Below are positions 48,365-56,485 of a stretch of 64,000 nt of DNA, piece by piece. The notes under the pieces are model-generated. The model did no database searches, had not been told where the DNA came from, and saw only the letters and a list, made by a program, of their open reading frames with translations. Source of the DNA: Chryseobacterium pennipullorum (GTDB lineage: Bacteria > Bacteroidota > Bacteroidia > Flavobacteriales > Weeksellaceae). Location: NCBI RefSeq assembly GCF_003384725.1, contig NZ_QNVV01000006.1, positions 152,922-216,921 of the forward strand, in the 5' to 3' direction. The translations under genes and the position numbers were made by a program. How positions within the stretch are numbered: the stretch's first letter is position 1; every line of letters begins with the position of its first letter.

Positions 48365-48877
48365 TTAAAACTGTTTATACAGGTACCGGTTAGGATAAGA
48401 AAGCTTTTCACTTTTTCTTTCTCCGTTGACAATGATATGAACAATATTAATCTGATCGTCAAACAGATTATACAGGAAGCTTACCGCAGCTTCTATCTTT
48501 TTGGGATGTACTACAGGTTCCGACTCCAGAAAGACATTCACAGACTCCTGATCTTCTTCATATCCGACATAATTGACTTTCAAAAATTGATTATCTGCTT
48601 TTAGCCTGAAATACTCAAGGCAGTATTTTGGCAGAACGTCATTAATTCTGGCTTTGTATTTTTCATCATTAAAATGATAAGAACCTCCATACTTTTTCCC
48701 AAGACCATTTTCCATATCATCCAGAAAAAAACGGCCCGTAATTTCAAATGTCTTCGATTTAGGGTTATAATTAATCTCCACTGAGCCTACGTGATACGGG
48801 TGTTTCACCGCTGTAAAAGACAGTAAAAAAATAGCAGGAATCAAAAACAGCCATAATTTCTTCATATACCCGGACAT
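48365..48877 (-). CDS. DUF6702-like secreted protein
   Basis: 170 residues (or 166 from the Met at 48865). Signal peptide to about residue 23 (FTAVKHPYHVG). The mature part has the HPYHVGSVEINYNPKSKTFEI start seen in a Bacteroidota family (DUF6702) often found beside HupE/UreJ-like and M1 peptidase genes, as here. Function unknown. It is divergent from the HupE-like gene, with starts 58 bp apart. Confidence 0.7.
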   Translation of the reverse strand: MSGYMKKLWLFLIPAIFLLSFTAVKHPYHVGSVEINYNPKSKTFEITGRFFLDDMENGLGKKYGGSYHFNDEKYKARINDVLPKYCLEYFRLKADNQFLKVNYVGYEEDQESVNVFLESEPVVHPKKIEAAVSFLYNLFDDQINIVHIIVNGERKSEKLSYPNRYLYKQF

Positions 48878-48935
48878 TAAAATAAATTTTGTCCGAAATT
48901 AATCATTATTTTCGTACGCATTATACTTTTACGCT

Positions 48936-49517
48936 ATGATGCAGGATTTCCTTTTTTATTTAAACCTCGGCTGGGAACATATTATCTCCTTAGATGCCCT
49001 GGACCATCAGTTGTTTGTTCTCGCACTAATTGCCGTTTATTCTTACAGTGACTGGAAAAAAATTCTGATCCTCGTCACCGCATTTACCATCGGTCATTCG
49101 ATCACACTGGCTTTAAGCATCCTCGATGTCTTCAGGGTTCCTTCAGATTGGGTTGAGTTTTTAATTCCTCTAACGATTGTTCTGACATCCCTGGATAATA
49201 TCATTATGAAAAACCAGAAGCAGACGCTGATGCGGGCCAATTACTATCTGGCCCTGATCTTCGGACTGATTCACGGAATGGGATTTGCCAATACGGCGAG
49301 GGTAATGATTGCCAAAAGTCAGAGCATTGCCGTCCCGCTTTTAGGATTCAATATCGGACTTGAACTGGGACAGATGGTTATCGTGGCTGCTATTCTGGTG
49401 ATTCTTTTTATCCTTCTCAATATTTTCAAAGTGAATAAAAAAGACTGGATCCTGTTTGTTTCTTCCGGCGTATTCGCTTTATCATTAAAGATGGCTTTAG
49501 AAAGAATTCCTTTTTAA
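48936..49517 (+). CDS. HupE/UreJ-like membrane protein
   Basis: 193 residues with six or seven membrane helices. Conserved residues of the family are GWEHIISLDALDHQLF (about 13-28), TAFTIGHSITLALS (about 48-61) and the GLIHGMGFAN (about 112-121). The His-rich helices suggest a metal-permease-like role as in HupE (nickel); the substrate here is unknown, since no hydrogenase or urease gene is present. Together with the DUF6702-like and M1 genes it forms a conserved neighbourhood in Bacteroidota. Confidence 0.85.
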   Translation: MMQDFLFYLNLGWEHIISLDALDHQLFVLALIAVYSYSDWKKILILVTAFTIGHSITLALSILDVFRVPSDWVEFLIPLTIVLTSLDNIIMKNQKQTLMRANYYLALIFGLIHGMGFANTARVMIAKSQSIAVPLLGFNIGLELGQMVIVAAILVILFILLNIFKVNKKDWILFVSSGVFALSLKMALERIPF

Positions 49518-49528
49518 GCATAAAATAC

Positions 49529-49561
49529 TTTGATTATTTCAATAGCTTATTGCTATCTTTG
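49529..49561 (+). promoter_or_regulatory. Promoter of the M1 peptidase gene
   Basis: TTTG (49529-49532), a 21-bp spacer and TATCTTTG (49554-49561) match the Bacteroidota -33/-7 consensus fully. It lies 23 bp before the start codon. This is the best promoter match in the window. Confidence 0.65.
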
Positions 49562-49584
49562 AGAATTATTAAATCTTTTCGGTT

Positions 49585-51969
49585 ATGAAACTAAAAGTTG
49601 TCATATTCTCACTTTCTGTATTCGGATATACAGGTTTCACCGCACAAAATATTCAGAATAACCCGGGCAGCAACCATGGAAACAGGTTTGAGCAGCTGGG
49701 AACTATCCTGCCCACGCCCAATATGTACAGAACTGCTTCCGGAGCTCCGGGACACGGATACTGGCAAAACAGGGCCGACTACAACATCACGGCTTACCTG
49801 GATGAGGATAAAAGAAATCTGAAAGGTTCTGAAACCGTAACGTATTATAACAATTCTCCTGATGAGCTGGATTATATCTGGCTGCAGCTTGATGAAAACG
49901 AACATTCCAATATAAAAAATGCAGGGTATGATACATCTTCTGTACTTCGCCCTTCAACAACTGATCAGCAGCTCAAGGTAACTGAACTGCCGGTAAAGGA
50001 CAACGGCTATGGGGTCAATCTTGAAAAAGTAACGGATGCCGCAGGAAATCCACTGAAGTACACGGTCAACAAAACCATGATGCGAATCGATCTTCCGAAA
50101 GCGTTGAAAAAAGGAGAGAAATTGATCTTTAAAGTAGACTGGAATTACAATATCGGAAACAGAATCAAAATGGGTGGCCGCGGAGGTTATGAAAACTTCC
50201 CGGAAGATGGCAATGACCTGTACACCATGGCCCAGTGGTATCCGAGAATGTGTGTATACAGTGATTTCCAGGGCTGGCAGAACCACCAGTTTACAGGGAG
50301 AGGAGAATTTGCCTTGGTATTCGGAGATTTTAAAGTTTCCATCAACGTACCTGCTGACCATATGGTAGGCGGAACCGGAGAATGTAAAAACTATGACCAG
50401 GTCTTAACACCAGACCAGCTTTCAAGATACAGAAAAGCAGAAAATGCATCTGAACCCGTGGAAATTGTCACCCTCGATGAAGCTAAAAAAGCTGAAAAAA
50501 ATCATTCAAAACAAAGAAAAACCTGGAACTTCGAAGCTAAGGATGTCAGAGACTTTGCCTGGACCTCTTCCCGGAAGTTTATCTGGGACGGAATGCGCGT
50601 GACCATCCCTGAAAACAACAATAAGGTGATGGCAATGAGCTTCTATCCTAAAGAGTCTTATGGTCTTTACAGAAAGTTTTCCACAAAAGCGGTAGCCCAT
50701 ACGATAAAAACGTACTCAGAATTTACAATTCCTTACCCATATCCCGTTGCACAGTCTGTAGAAGCGGCCAATGGAATGGAATATCCGATGATCTGTTTCA
50801 ATTTCGGAAGAACGGAGAAAGACGGAACTTATTCCGAAGGAACCAAAAACGGAATGATTGGAGTGATCATCCATGAAGTAGGACACAATTTCTTTCCGAT
50901 GATCATCAATTCTGATGAGAGACAATGGGCATGGATGGATGAGGGACTGAATACCTTCACTGAATATCTTACGGAAGAAAAATGGGATAATACATTCCCG
51001 TCCAAAAGAGGACCGGCATGGACGATTGTAGATTATATGAAACTTCCTAAAGATCAGCTGGAGCCCATCATGAGCAATTCTGAAAACATTGTTCAGTACG
51101 GACCGAACGCTTATTCTAAGCCCGCTACAGGTCTGAATATCCTTCGTGAAACCATTATGGGAAGGGAACTTTTCGATAAAGCGTTCAAAACCTATGCAAA
51201 AAGATGGGCCTTCAAGCATCCTGAACCTGCAGATCTTTTCCGAACGATGGAAGATGCCAGCGGTGAAGATCTTGACTGGTTCTGGAGAGGCTGGTTCTAT
51301 GGAACAGATCCTGTGGATATTGCCATTGATAAAGTAACGGTAGCAACACCCAATCTGGAAACCCATCCAAAAGTAGCTGAAGAAATAAAATATCAAGTCG
51401 ACAAGCCTTTGGTCAACAGCTTTGAAGATCTTTCAAAAATAAGGAACAGAGAAGATAAAAACATTACTTTCTATGTTGACAAGGATAAGGATGTTCAGGA
51501 TTTTTACTACCGATATGACAGAGGCCAGGAGAAAGTAAGTACCAAGGAATATACGACAAAGAAAGAAGCCACTCTGCCATTGGATGCCAGGGACAAAGAT
51601 AGATTCAAAAATATGACGGCTTATCAGATTGATTTCGTGAACAAAGGCGGGCTGGTAATGCCAATCATTCTTGAATTTACCTTTGAAGACGGCTCAAAAT
51701 TATATGATAAATCTGCAGCGCAAATCTGGAGGCTGAACGAGCAAAAGGTTTCAAAGACTTATTATTTTGATAAGAAACTGAAATCTATCCAGCTGGACCC
51801 CATGAGAGAAACAGCAGACATCGATACCACCAATAATTTCTGGAGCAGTGCCGGATCCGGTACGGAAACTTCAAAGTTCCAACTTTTTAAACAAAAACAG
51901 GAAGGCGGCTCCGTAAGAGGAGGTGCCAACGGAAAGGTAAACCCAATGCAGGCGGCAGGAAAAAGCTAA
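49585..51969 (+). CDS. M1-family metallopeptidase (aminopeptidase)
   Basis: 794 residues. Signal peptide of about 20 residues (GFTAQ). The catalytic zinc site is HEVGH (residues 430-434) and the third ligand is Glu453 in MDEGLN, giving the canonical HEXXH-X18-E. The N-terminal beta domain has the DITAYLDEDKRNLKGSET-like substrate saddle (here YNITAYLDED). The Gly-rich GAMEN exopeptidase motif is present as NGMEYP. It removes N-terminal residues from peptides in the periplasm or outside the cell. The C-terminal 40 residues are Gly/Ser-rich. The next gene starts 18 bp later. Confidence 0.92.
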   Translation: MKLKVVIFSLSVFGYTGFTAQNIQNNPGSNHGNRFEQLGTILPTPNMYRTASGAPGHGYWQNRADYNITAYLDEDKRNLKGSETVTYYNNSPDELDYIWLQLDENEHSNIKNAGYDTSSVLRPSTTDQQLKVTELPVKDNGYGVNLEKVTDAAGNPLKYTVNKTMMRIDLPKALKKGEKLIFKVDWNYNIGNRIKMGGRGGYENFPEDGNDLYTMAQWYPRMCVYSDFQGWQNHQFTGRGEFALVFGDFKVSINVPADHMVGGTGECKNYDQVLTPDQLSRYRKAENASEPVEIVTLDEAKKAEKNHSKQRKTWNFEAKDVRDFAWTSSRKFIWDGMRVTIPENNNKVMAMSFYPKESYGLYRKFSTKAVAHTIKTYSEFTIPYPYPVAQSVEAANGMEYPMICFNFGRTEKDGTYSEGTKNGMIGVIIHEVGHNFFPMIINSDERQWAWMDEGLNTFTEYLTEEKWDNTFPSKRGPAWTIVDYMKLPKDQLEPIMSNSENIVQYGPNAYSKPATGLNILRETIMGRELFDKAFKTYAKRWAFKHPEPADLFRTMEDASGEDLDWFWRGWFYGTDPVDIAIDKVTVATPNLETHPKVAEEIKYQVDKPLVNSFEDLSKIRNREDKNITFYVDKDKDVQDFYYRYDRGQEKVSTKEYTTKKEATLPLDARDKDRFKNMTAYQIDFVNKGGLVMPIILEFTFEDGSKLYDKSAAQIWRLNEQKVSKTYYFDKKLKSIQLDPMRETADIDTTNNFWSSAGSGTETSKFQLFKQKQEGGSVRGGANGKVNPMQAAGKS

Positions 51970-51987
51970 TATAATTTTAAGACAACC

Positions 51988-52878
51988 ATGAAAAAACTTA
52001 CTGCATTATTGCTGTTCATTGTAACAGCCACTACTCTATATGCCCAATCCCTGCAATTTTATACGGGTAAAAGGGACTTCCTCCCAATTGAAATCCTTAT
52101 GGAAGATGGAAATATCAAAAAAGGATTTGCTCAGGATTTTATGCTTCCTGATGTGGCAACGTTCCAGTTTATAGGTAATAACAGTGAGAAAAGTGCTCAT
52201 TTAGACAGAAAAGAAGTCAGATTTAAATCTTCAAAAGACGATACAAACATACAATTGATTCCGGTATCTGATATTAAAAGCCTTATGTATACCAACGAGG
52301 ATACGAATGAAGTTTTGCAACTTGATAAACGAATTGTAAAGGAAATCAATAATGATCTGGAAATGGAATCGAAAGGAAGAGTATTAATGCTTCCTTTAAT
52401 GGAGAAGGGGCCCATCAATCTTTATGGCTACAGAAGCATGATGTGCAAAGCCAATTTCGGGAATAGTTTTTCTTCAGGATTTGACGGAAATGAAGACAGC
52501 TGTCAGTTGACTTATGTCATGATTTATCTTAGCAAGCCGGATGAAACCGTTGCCGTTGCTCCGGTAGACTACAGTTCATTAAGTCCTTTAGCTCTATTCA
52601 ATATGAAAACGCTCTATAAAAAGTTTTATAAGGCTTACGAAATTGTTGGAGCCGATTGTCCTGAGTTCCTGAAAAAAGTAGAGGAAGCCAGAAAAAATGA
52701 TTATTTCTCCAATAAAACCTTTAAGGAAAATAAAAGAGAATCTGAACCAGAAAGAAAAGCTCTGATTAAAGGAAAAAAAGGCGCAGAAGCAGCTAAGATC
52801 AATATGCACTTCAAAACCGAGCTGTACACCAAAATGTATAAAAAGCTCATTGATGATTATAAGCAAACCTGTAAATGA
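51988..52878 (+). CDS. Secreted protein of unknown function
   Basis: 296 residues. Signal peptide (residues 1-20, ends LYAQ), a beta-rich region (about 21-200) with two Cys that could form a disulfide (in the MMCKANF and EDSCQLTY segments), and a Lys/Glu-rich helical C-terminus (about 210-296). I recognise no family. It follows the M1 peptidase gene by 18 bp, so co-expression is likely, and it ends at a clear terminator. Confidence 0.65.
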   Translation: MKKLTALLLFIVTATTLYAQSLQFYTGKRDFLPIEILMEDGNIKKGFAQDFMLPDVATFQFIGNNSEKSAHLDRKEVRFKSSKDDTNIQLIPVSDIKSLMYTNEDTNEVLQLDKRIVKEINNDLEMESKGRVLMLPLMEKGPINLYGYRSMMCKANFGNSFSSGFDGNEDSCQLTYVMIYLSKPDETVAVAPVDYSSLSPLALFNMKTLYKKFYKAYEIVGADCPEFLKKVEEARKNDYFSNKTFKENKRESEPERKALIKGKKGAEAAKINMHFKTELYTKMYKKLIDDYKQTCK

Positions 52879-52887
52879 GATCAAATC

Positions 52888-52916
52888 AAAAGTTCACCCG
52901 CATGGTGAACTTTTTC
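52888..52916 (+). terminator. Terminator of the M1 peptidase operon
   Basis: The stem AAAAGTTCACC-cgca-TGGTGAACTTTT followed by a T-run, 10 bp after the stop at 52878. Confidence 0.8.
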
Positions 52917-53013
52917 TTTTCTATAAAACGGTAACTCGCTTGCAGGAAATATTTATAAATCAAATGGTTGTAACTTTCCACAAGGATACTACTACTTATT
53001 ATAAAAAAATGCC

Positions 53014-53736
53014 ATGAGAACTTTTATTTTTCTTTTACTGTCAGGTACTGCTCATCTTTTTTCACAGAATCTTCTTAGTCCGAAAAATATTAAAATTGAT
53101 CCTAATCTCATACAAAACGAAGTATCAGAATCTATATGGTATCTGGAGCGTGACGGAAAAAAGCTGGAATTTGGCAGAGTAATTACTGAGCTCCGAAAAC
53201 TCAATTCTACAGATCTTTTGATCAAAACCAATGTAAAAATGAAACCTCAACGTGATGTCAAATATGTAGATTCCAGTGTGGTAAAAATGGCCAATTTCCA
53301 ACCCGTTTATCATTCATCTTTTAACCCACAAAGAGCGATGGAGCTAAAGTTTGGGAAAACTCATGTAACCGGATATCATAGCGACAGAAATGGCGGTAAA
53401 AAAGAAAATATTAATATCGCAGCATCCAATTATTTCGACAGCAGTATCTACCCTATCCTCATCAGACTTCTTCCTCTAAAAGAAGATTATACTGCTGAAA
53501 TTTCCATTTTCGATTATAATCCCAATACGGCCAAAAAGGGCATAATGAAAGCATACATCCTGGACACCAAGAAATCTGAATACAAAGGAAAACCGGTATG
53601 GATCGTAAAAACTACTGATGACATCTCAGATCAATCTTCTTCTGTAACATATTACATCGATCCACAGACAAGAAAAATAGTAAAACAGGATATGGATATA
53701 CAAGGAAGCAAAATGTCAATGGAACCCATGTTCTAA
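53014..53736 (+). CDS. Secreted protein, DUF3108-like
   Basis: 240 residues. Signal peptide to about residue 18 (LFSQN). The mature part is one beta-rich domain with YLERDGKKLEFGRV near the start and VTYYIDPQTRKIVKQDMDI near the end, the pattern of DUF3108/LolA-like periplasmic proteins in which a beta-half-barrel could bind a lipid. The assignment is tentative. No operon partner; the two small peptide genes follow after 157 bp. Confidence 0.55.
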   Translation: MRTFIFLLLSGTAHLFSQNLLSPKNIKIDPNLIQNEVSESIWYLERDGKKLEFGRVITELRKLNSTDLLIKTNVKMKPQRDVKYVDSSVVKMANFQPVYHSSFNPQRAMELKFGKTHVTGYHSDRNGGKKENINIAASNYFDSSIYPILIRLLPLKEDYTAEISIFDYNPNTAKKGIMKAYILDTKKSEYKGKPVWIVKTTDDISDQSSSVTYYIDPQTRKIVKQDMDIQGSKMSMEPMF

Positions 53737-53808
53737 AAATAGTTCTTCTCAAGTATAAACACCCTGTTTCTGTCTACAATCAACATAACAATCTGGTTTA
53801 AAATTCAT

Positions 53809-53816
53809 TACATTTG
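53809..53816 (+). promoter_or_regulatory. Candidate -7 element of peptide gene 1
   Basis: TACATTTG matches TAnnTTTG, 77 bp before the ATG at 53894. Peptide gene 2 has an exact match at a similar distance (79 bp). Confidence 0.45.
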
Positions 53817-53893
53817 GAATAGTAAAAAAAGGCCTATTATCTGAACCTGACAGGTGTCAACAATTTAAAATTCACAAACCTAAAATATTATCT

Positions 53894-54031
53894 ATGAAAA
53901 ATGCTAAACCTTTAAGCAGAGAAGTTCAAAAATCCATCCATGGAGGAACTGCTGCAAAACTTGTGTGCTGTGATTACGACGACAATATGAAATGTATCCG
54001 CTGGATCGGTCCGGGACAATTTTGTCCATAA
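53894..54031 (+). CDS. Double-glycine-leader, cysteine-rich small peptide 1 (bacteriocin-like)
   Basis: 45 residues. The leader MKNAKPLSREVQKSIHGG ends in Gly-Gly at residues 17-18, as in leaders cut by C39-peptidase ABC transporters (consensus LSxxELxxIxGG). The mature part would be 27 residues with C25, C26, C34 and C44 and the sequence WIGPGQFCP at its end. Start, leader and Cys spacing are shared with the second gene 312 bp downstream, which shows the reading frame is real. No modification enzyme or exporter is in the window. It could be a bacteriocin, a peptide signal, or an unmodified secreted peptide. Confidence 0.75.
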   Translation: MKNAKPLSREVQKSIHGGTAAKLVCCDYDDNMKCIRWIGPGQFCP

Positions 54032-54059
54032 TTGATCCTTTTGATAATTTTCAGAATAA

Positions 54060-54083
54060 AAGCCGGAAGTTTTCCGGTTTTTT
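54060..54083 (+). terminator. Terminator of peptide gene 1
   Basis: CCGGAA-gt-TTTCCGG followed by a run of T, 29 bp after the stop. The second peptide gene has a related hairpin (GCCGGAA/TTCCGGC). Confidence 0.75.
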
Positions 54084-54256
54084 TCTTTTTTCAAATTGAT
54101 CAGTTGATTGGAATGCTCATTTAACCGCTGCATAAGAGCCCAACAAAAATACTTTCCATCATTCAAAAAAACAAGATCATACCACTATCCACTGAAAATC
54201 AAACATTTATTTTTAAAATTTTATTAAAAATATATCACGTATTAAGGAAAAAGTTT

Positions 54257-54264
54257 TATATTTG
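54257..54264 (+). promoter_or_regulatory. Candidate -7 element of peptide gene 2
   Basis: TATATTTG matches TAnnTTTG exactly, 79 bp before the start of peptide 2, leaving a leader of about 72 nt. No clear -33 element. Confidence 0.45.
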
Positions 54265-54343
54265 AATTAAGACTTCAACATCAAAAGTCAAAAACCTGAT
54301 TGACTTTAAATGTTCAGGAATTGTACACCAAAAACTTACTACT

Positions 54344-54478
54344 ATGAAAAATGCCAAGTCATTAAGCAGAGATGCTCAAAAATCAATCAACGGAGGTGCC
54401 GCCGGACGGTATTGCTGTGAATACAATTACAAAGGACAGTGTATCCTATGGATCGGACCGGGACAGCATTGCCCATAA
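54344..54478 (+). CDS. Double-glycine-leader, cysteine-rich small peptide 2 (bacteriocin-like)
   Basis: 44 residues. Leader MKNAKSLSRDAQKSINGG with the same Gly-Gly at 17-18, and a 26-residue core with C24, C25, C33 and C43 and the end WIGPGQHCP. The spacing CC-x7-C-x9-C is identical to peptide 1, while non-Cys core positions differ. It converges on the LytTR response-regulator gene and shares a terminator with it. Family and target are not known to me beyond the bacteriocin-like peptides annotated in Chryseobacterium. Confidence 0.75.
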   Translation: MKNAKSLSRDAQKSINGGAAGRYCCEYNYKGQCILWIGPGQHCP

Positions 54479-54502
54479 TCCAACTACCTCATAACAATCA
54501 AT

Positions 54503-54528
54503 ACAAGCCGGAATTTTCCGGCTTTATC
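54503..54528. terminator. Shared terminator of peptide 2 and the LytTR operon
   Basis: AAGCCGGAA-TTTTCCGGCTT between convergent stops at 54478 and 54531. Plus-strand T-run is present; on the minus strand the T-run is shorter. Confidence 0.65.
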
Positions 54529-54530
54529 TT

Positions 54531-55229
54531 TTAGCTAAAATGAATTTTTAAGTTCTTTTTATACGTTCTTCCCAACGGAAGCTCCTCTCCATTTTTCAGG
54601 AAAACATGGCCGGAATTATAAGAGTTGATGTGATCTGACAATACAATATAAGACTTATGAATTCTGATAAATCCCAAATGCTGAAATTTCTCTTCAAAAT
54701 TTGACATTCTCTCCAAAATCATATACTTTTTCAATGTTGTCATCAGTACAATATATTCCCCAAATCCCTGTATCCAAAGAATATCTTTAAGAAAAACTTT
54801 ATTCATCACATAATTGGATTTGAACATAATAAAGTCCTCCTGCTGTTTATTGCCTGCCGAACTTTTAAACTGAACAAAATCTCTTGCCTTGTTTACCGCT
54901 TTTTTAAAGGTATCAAAATCGACAGGCTTTATAAGATAATGAACGACATCCAGCTCAAATGCTTTCACCGCAAATTTTGTTTCAAGGGTAAGGAAAATAC
55001 ACAGTGGCGGATCTGGAAGCTGCTCCAAAAGTTCCACTCCATTGATGCCGGGCATATTGATATCAAAAACAACCAGATCCACGCTGTTAGCTTTAAGAAA
55101 AGCCAGTGCTTCTTCCGGTTTCTGAAAGGAAGCCAGCAGTTCAACTTCTTCAAGCTGATCGCAATATTGTTTTACAAGCTGCAATGCAGGATATTCGTCA
55201 TCTACATTAACGATAGTCAGGTTAGCCAT
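54531..55229 (-). CDS. LytTR-family response regulator
   Basis: 232 residues. Receiver domain (residues 3-120) with acidic pocket D10/D11, phospho-acceptor Asp56 in VVFDINMPG, and the conserved Lys in YLIKPVDF (about 105). The LytTR DNA-binding domain (about residues 135-232) has FIRIHKSYIV and LPLGRTYKK motifs. It acts as phosphorylation-controlled transcription factor, as in AgrA, ComE and LytR. It overlaps the kinase gene by 8 bp, so both are co-translated. Its target is not known; the adjacent peptide genes and the divergent transporter operon are candidates. Confidence 0.93.
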   Translation of the reverse strand: MANLTIVNVDDEYPALQLVKQYCDQLEEVELLASFQKPEEALAFLKANSVDLVVFDINMPGINGVELLEQLPDPPLCIFLTLETKFAVKAFELDVVHYLIKPVDFDTFKKAVNKARDFVQFKSSAGNKQQEDFIMFKSNYVMNKVFLKDILWIQGFGEYIVLMTTLKKYMILERMSNFEEKFQHLGFIRIHKSYIVLSDHINSYNSGHVFLKNGEELPLGRTYKKNLKIHFS

Positions 55230-56334
55230 TGATAGTAATTGTTAAAGCAATTTTATATTGATCATTTTCTTTCGGTCCGGAATAAAATTCATACTGGTCC
55301 GGATAAAATTTTTCCAAGATATGAATAATTGCTTCATTACCCAATCCGTGATAATTAGATTCAGCTTGATGAGTTCTCTCTTTCCCTACAGAATTTATAA
55401 TTTCAAAATACAGCTCAGAGCGCTCAACAGTACAGAATAATTTTATAAAGCCATGAGCATCTTCTCCTATGGCCGAATGTTTTAAAGCATTTTCAAATAA
55501 AGTAAGAAGTATCGCAGACGGAATTTCAGCAATGTCAAAATCCTCCTGATCTTCAATATCCATAACAATATCGAGCTTGTTATTATACTTAAGCTGATAC
55601 AAAGCGGCAAGTGCTTTTAGTGAAGAGAATTCCTGGGAAACCGCCACTTTTTCTTTTCCGCTGTCATAAATAATATACTTCAGAAGCCTGCTCAACTGCA
55701 AGATAGAATCTGATGTCTTTTCAGAATGGGTAAAGCTGTTCGCATATATATTATTAAGAGTATTCAGTAAAAAATGGGGATTAAGTTTGGACTTCAGTAA
55801 ATCCAGATACAGCTGATCTTTCTCTTCTCCCAGGCTGATCACATCCTGTTCTATTAAAAACTTGTCTTTGGTAATTCCCAGAAAAGATCCTACCAGAATG
55901 ATAATCCCCTGCGAAATATATACATTATACAGAAAGCCGGCATGAACATCTTTTCTGCTTAAATCCATCTGAAAAACGGCCGGCTCCCACAAAATTCTGA
56001 AAAGACTGGATACCAAAAAACAGATCAAAGCATAGAGGATAAACTCCGGATACTTATTGGATAAATAAAACCGGGGAACAAGATAATAGTAGACCAGGTA
56101 ATAAATTCCAACATTGAAAATTATATTCAAAATAATACTTATCACCAGCTGAGTTGAATCCAGGAAGTAGTTTTCGGTGAAATAAGTCATCAAAATGAAG
56201 ATAAAAAGGAAAAAAATATGCTGAAACCTCAACAAAAATTTCCAACGGTACTTCATCAGGCTTTCCAGAACCTTACCGCTAAATAAAATCCTGATAATCA
56301 ATAATATAATAATAAAATTAATGATTAAAAACAT
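55222..56334 (-). CDS. LytS/YehU-type sensor histidine kinase
   Basis: 370 residues. About five membrane helices in residues 1-160 with no large extracellular domain, so the signal is probably sensed in or near the membrane. The His_kinase domain has KLNPHFLLNTLNNIYANS (about residue 190; the phosphorylated His) and the ATPase N-box LFENALKHS (about 285). The C-terminal G-box is short but present (YHGLGNEAI). The architecture is like that of kinases that sense peptides (ComD/AgrC-like) or cell-wall/nutrient signals; the ligand cannot be told. Confidence 0.92.
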   Translation of the reverse strand: MFLIINFIIILLIIRILFSGKVLESLMKYRWKFLLRFQHIFFLFIFILMTYFTENYFLDSTQLVISIILNIIFNVGIYYLVYYYLVPRFYLSNKYPEFILYALICFLVSSLFRILWEPAVFQMDLSRKDVHAGFLYNVYISQGIIILVGSFLGITKDKFLIEQDVISLGEEKDQLYLDLLKSKLNPHFLLNTLNNIYANSFTHSEKTSDSILQLSRLLKYIIYDSGKEKVAVSQEFSSLKALAALYQLKYNNKLDIVMDIEDQEDFDIAEIPSAILLTLFENALKHSAIGEDAHGFIKLFCTVERSELYFEIINSVGKERTHQAESNYHGLGNEAIIHILEKFYPDQYEFYSGPKENDQYKIALTITING

Positions 56335-56360
56335 AGTCCATCCCTTATTTTGAAACGAAT

Positions 56361-56368
56361 CAAATATA
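56361..56368 (-). promoter_or_regulatory. Candidate -7 element of the kinase/regulator operon
   Basis: On the minus strand TATATTTG, 26 bp before the kinase start. It lies 81 bp from the divergent TATATTTG at 56450. Confidence 0.4.
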
Positions 56369-56449
56369 ATATCTTTTTGCCTTAAAATGCAGTTCGTTGA
56401 GAAAAACTGTCATTGATTGAAAAAATCCAACCCCGCTCTTCCGAATAAA

Positions 56450-56457
56450 TATATTTG
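56450..56457 (+). promoter_or_regulatory. Candidate -7 element of the DUF2490-transporter operon
   Basis: TATATTTG matches TAnnTTTG, 28 bp before the start at 56486. It faces away from the kinase promoter within one 151-bp region, which offers space for a shared regulator site. Confidence 0.4.
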
Positions 56458-56485
56458 ATAAACCGCAATATTAATCAAATATTAC

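Larger units (their letters stand above)
54032..54343. other. Intergenic region between the two peptide genes
   Basis: 312 bp: terminator of peptide 1, an AT-rich stretch and the promoter and leader of peptide 2. A reverse-strand open frame across peptide 1 and this region is not supported. Confidence 0.5.

Noticed and set aside
50716..51396. Minus-strand frame of 226 codons
   Set aside because: It is opposite the M1 peptidase, whose HEXXH-X18-E site and promoter are clear.
53912..54166. Minus-strand frame of 84 codons over peptide gene 1
   Set aside because: No protein-like features, and it covers the terminator of peptide 1; the plus-strand peptide has a conserved paralogue.
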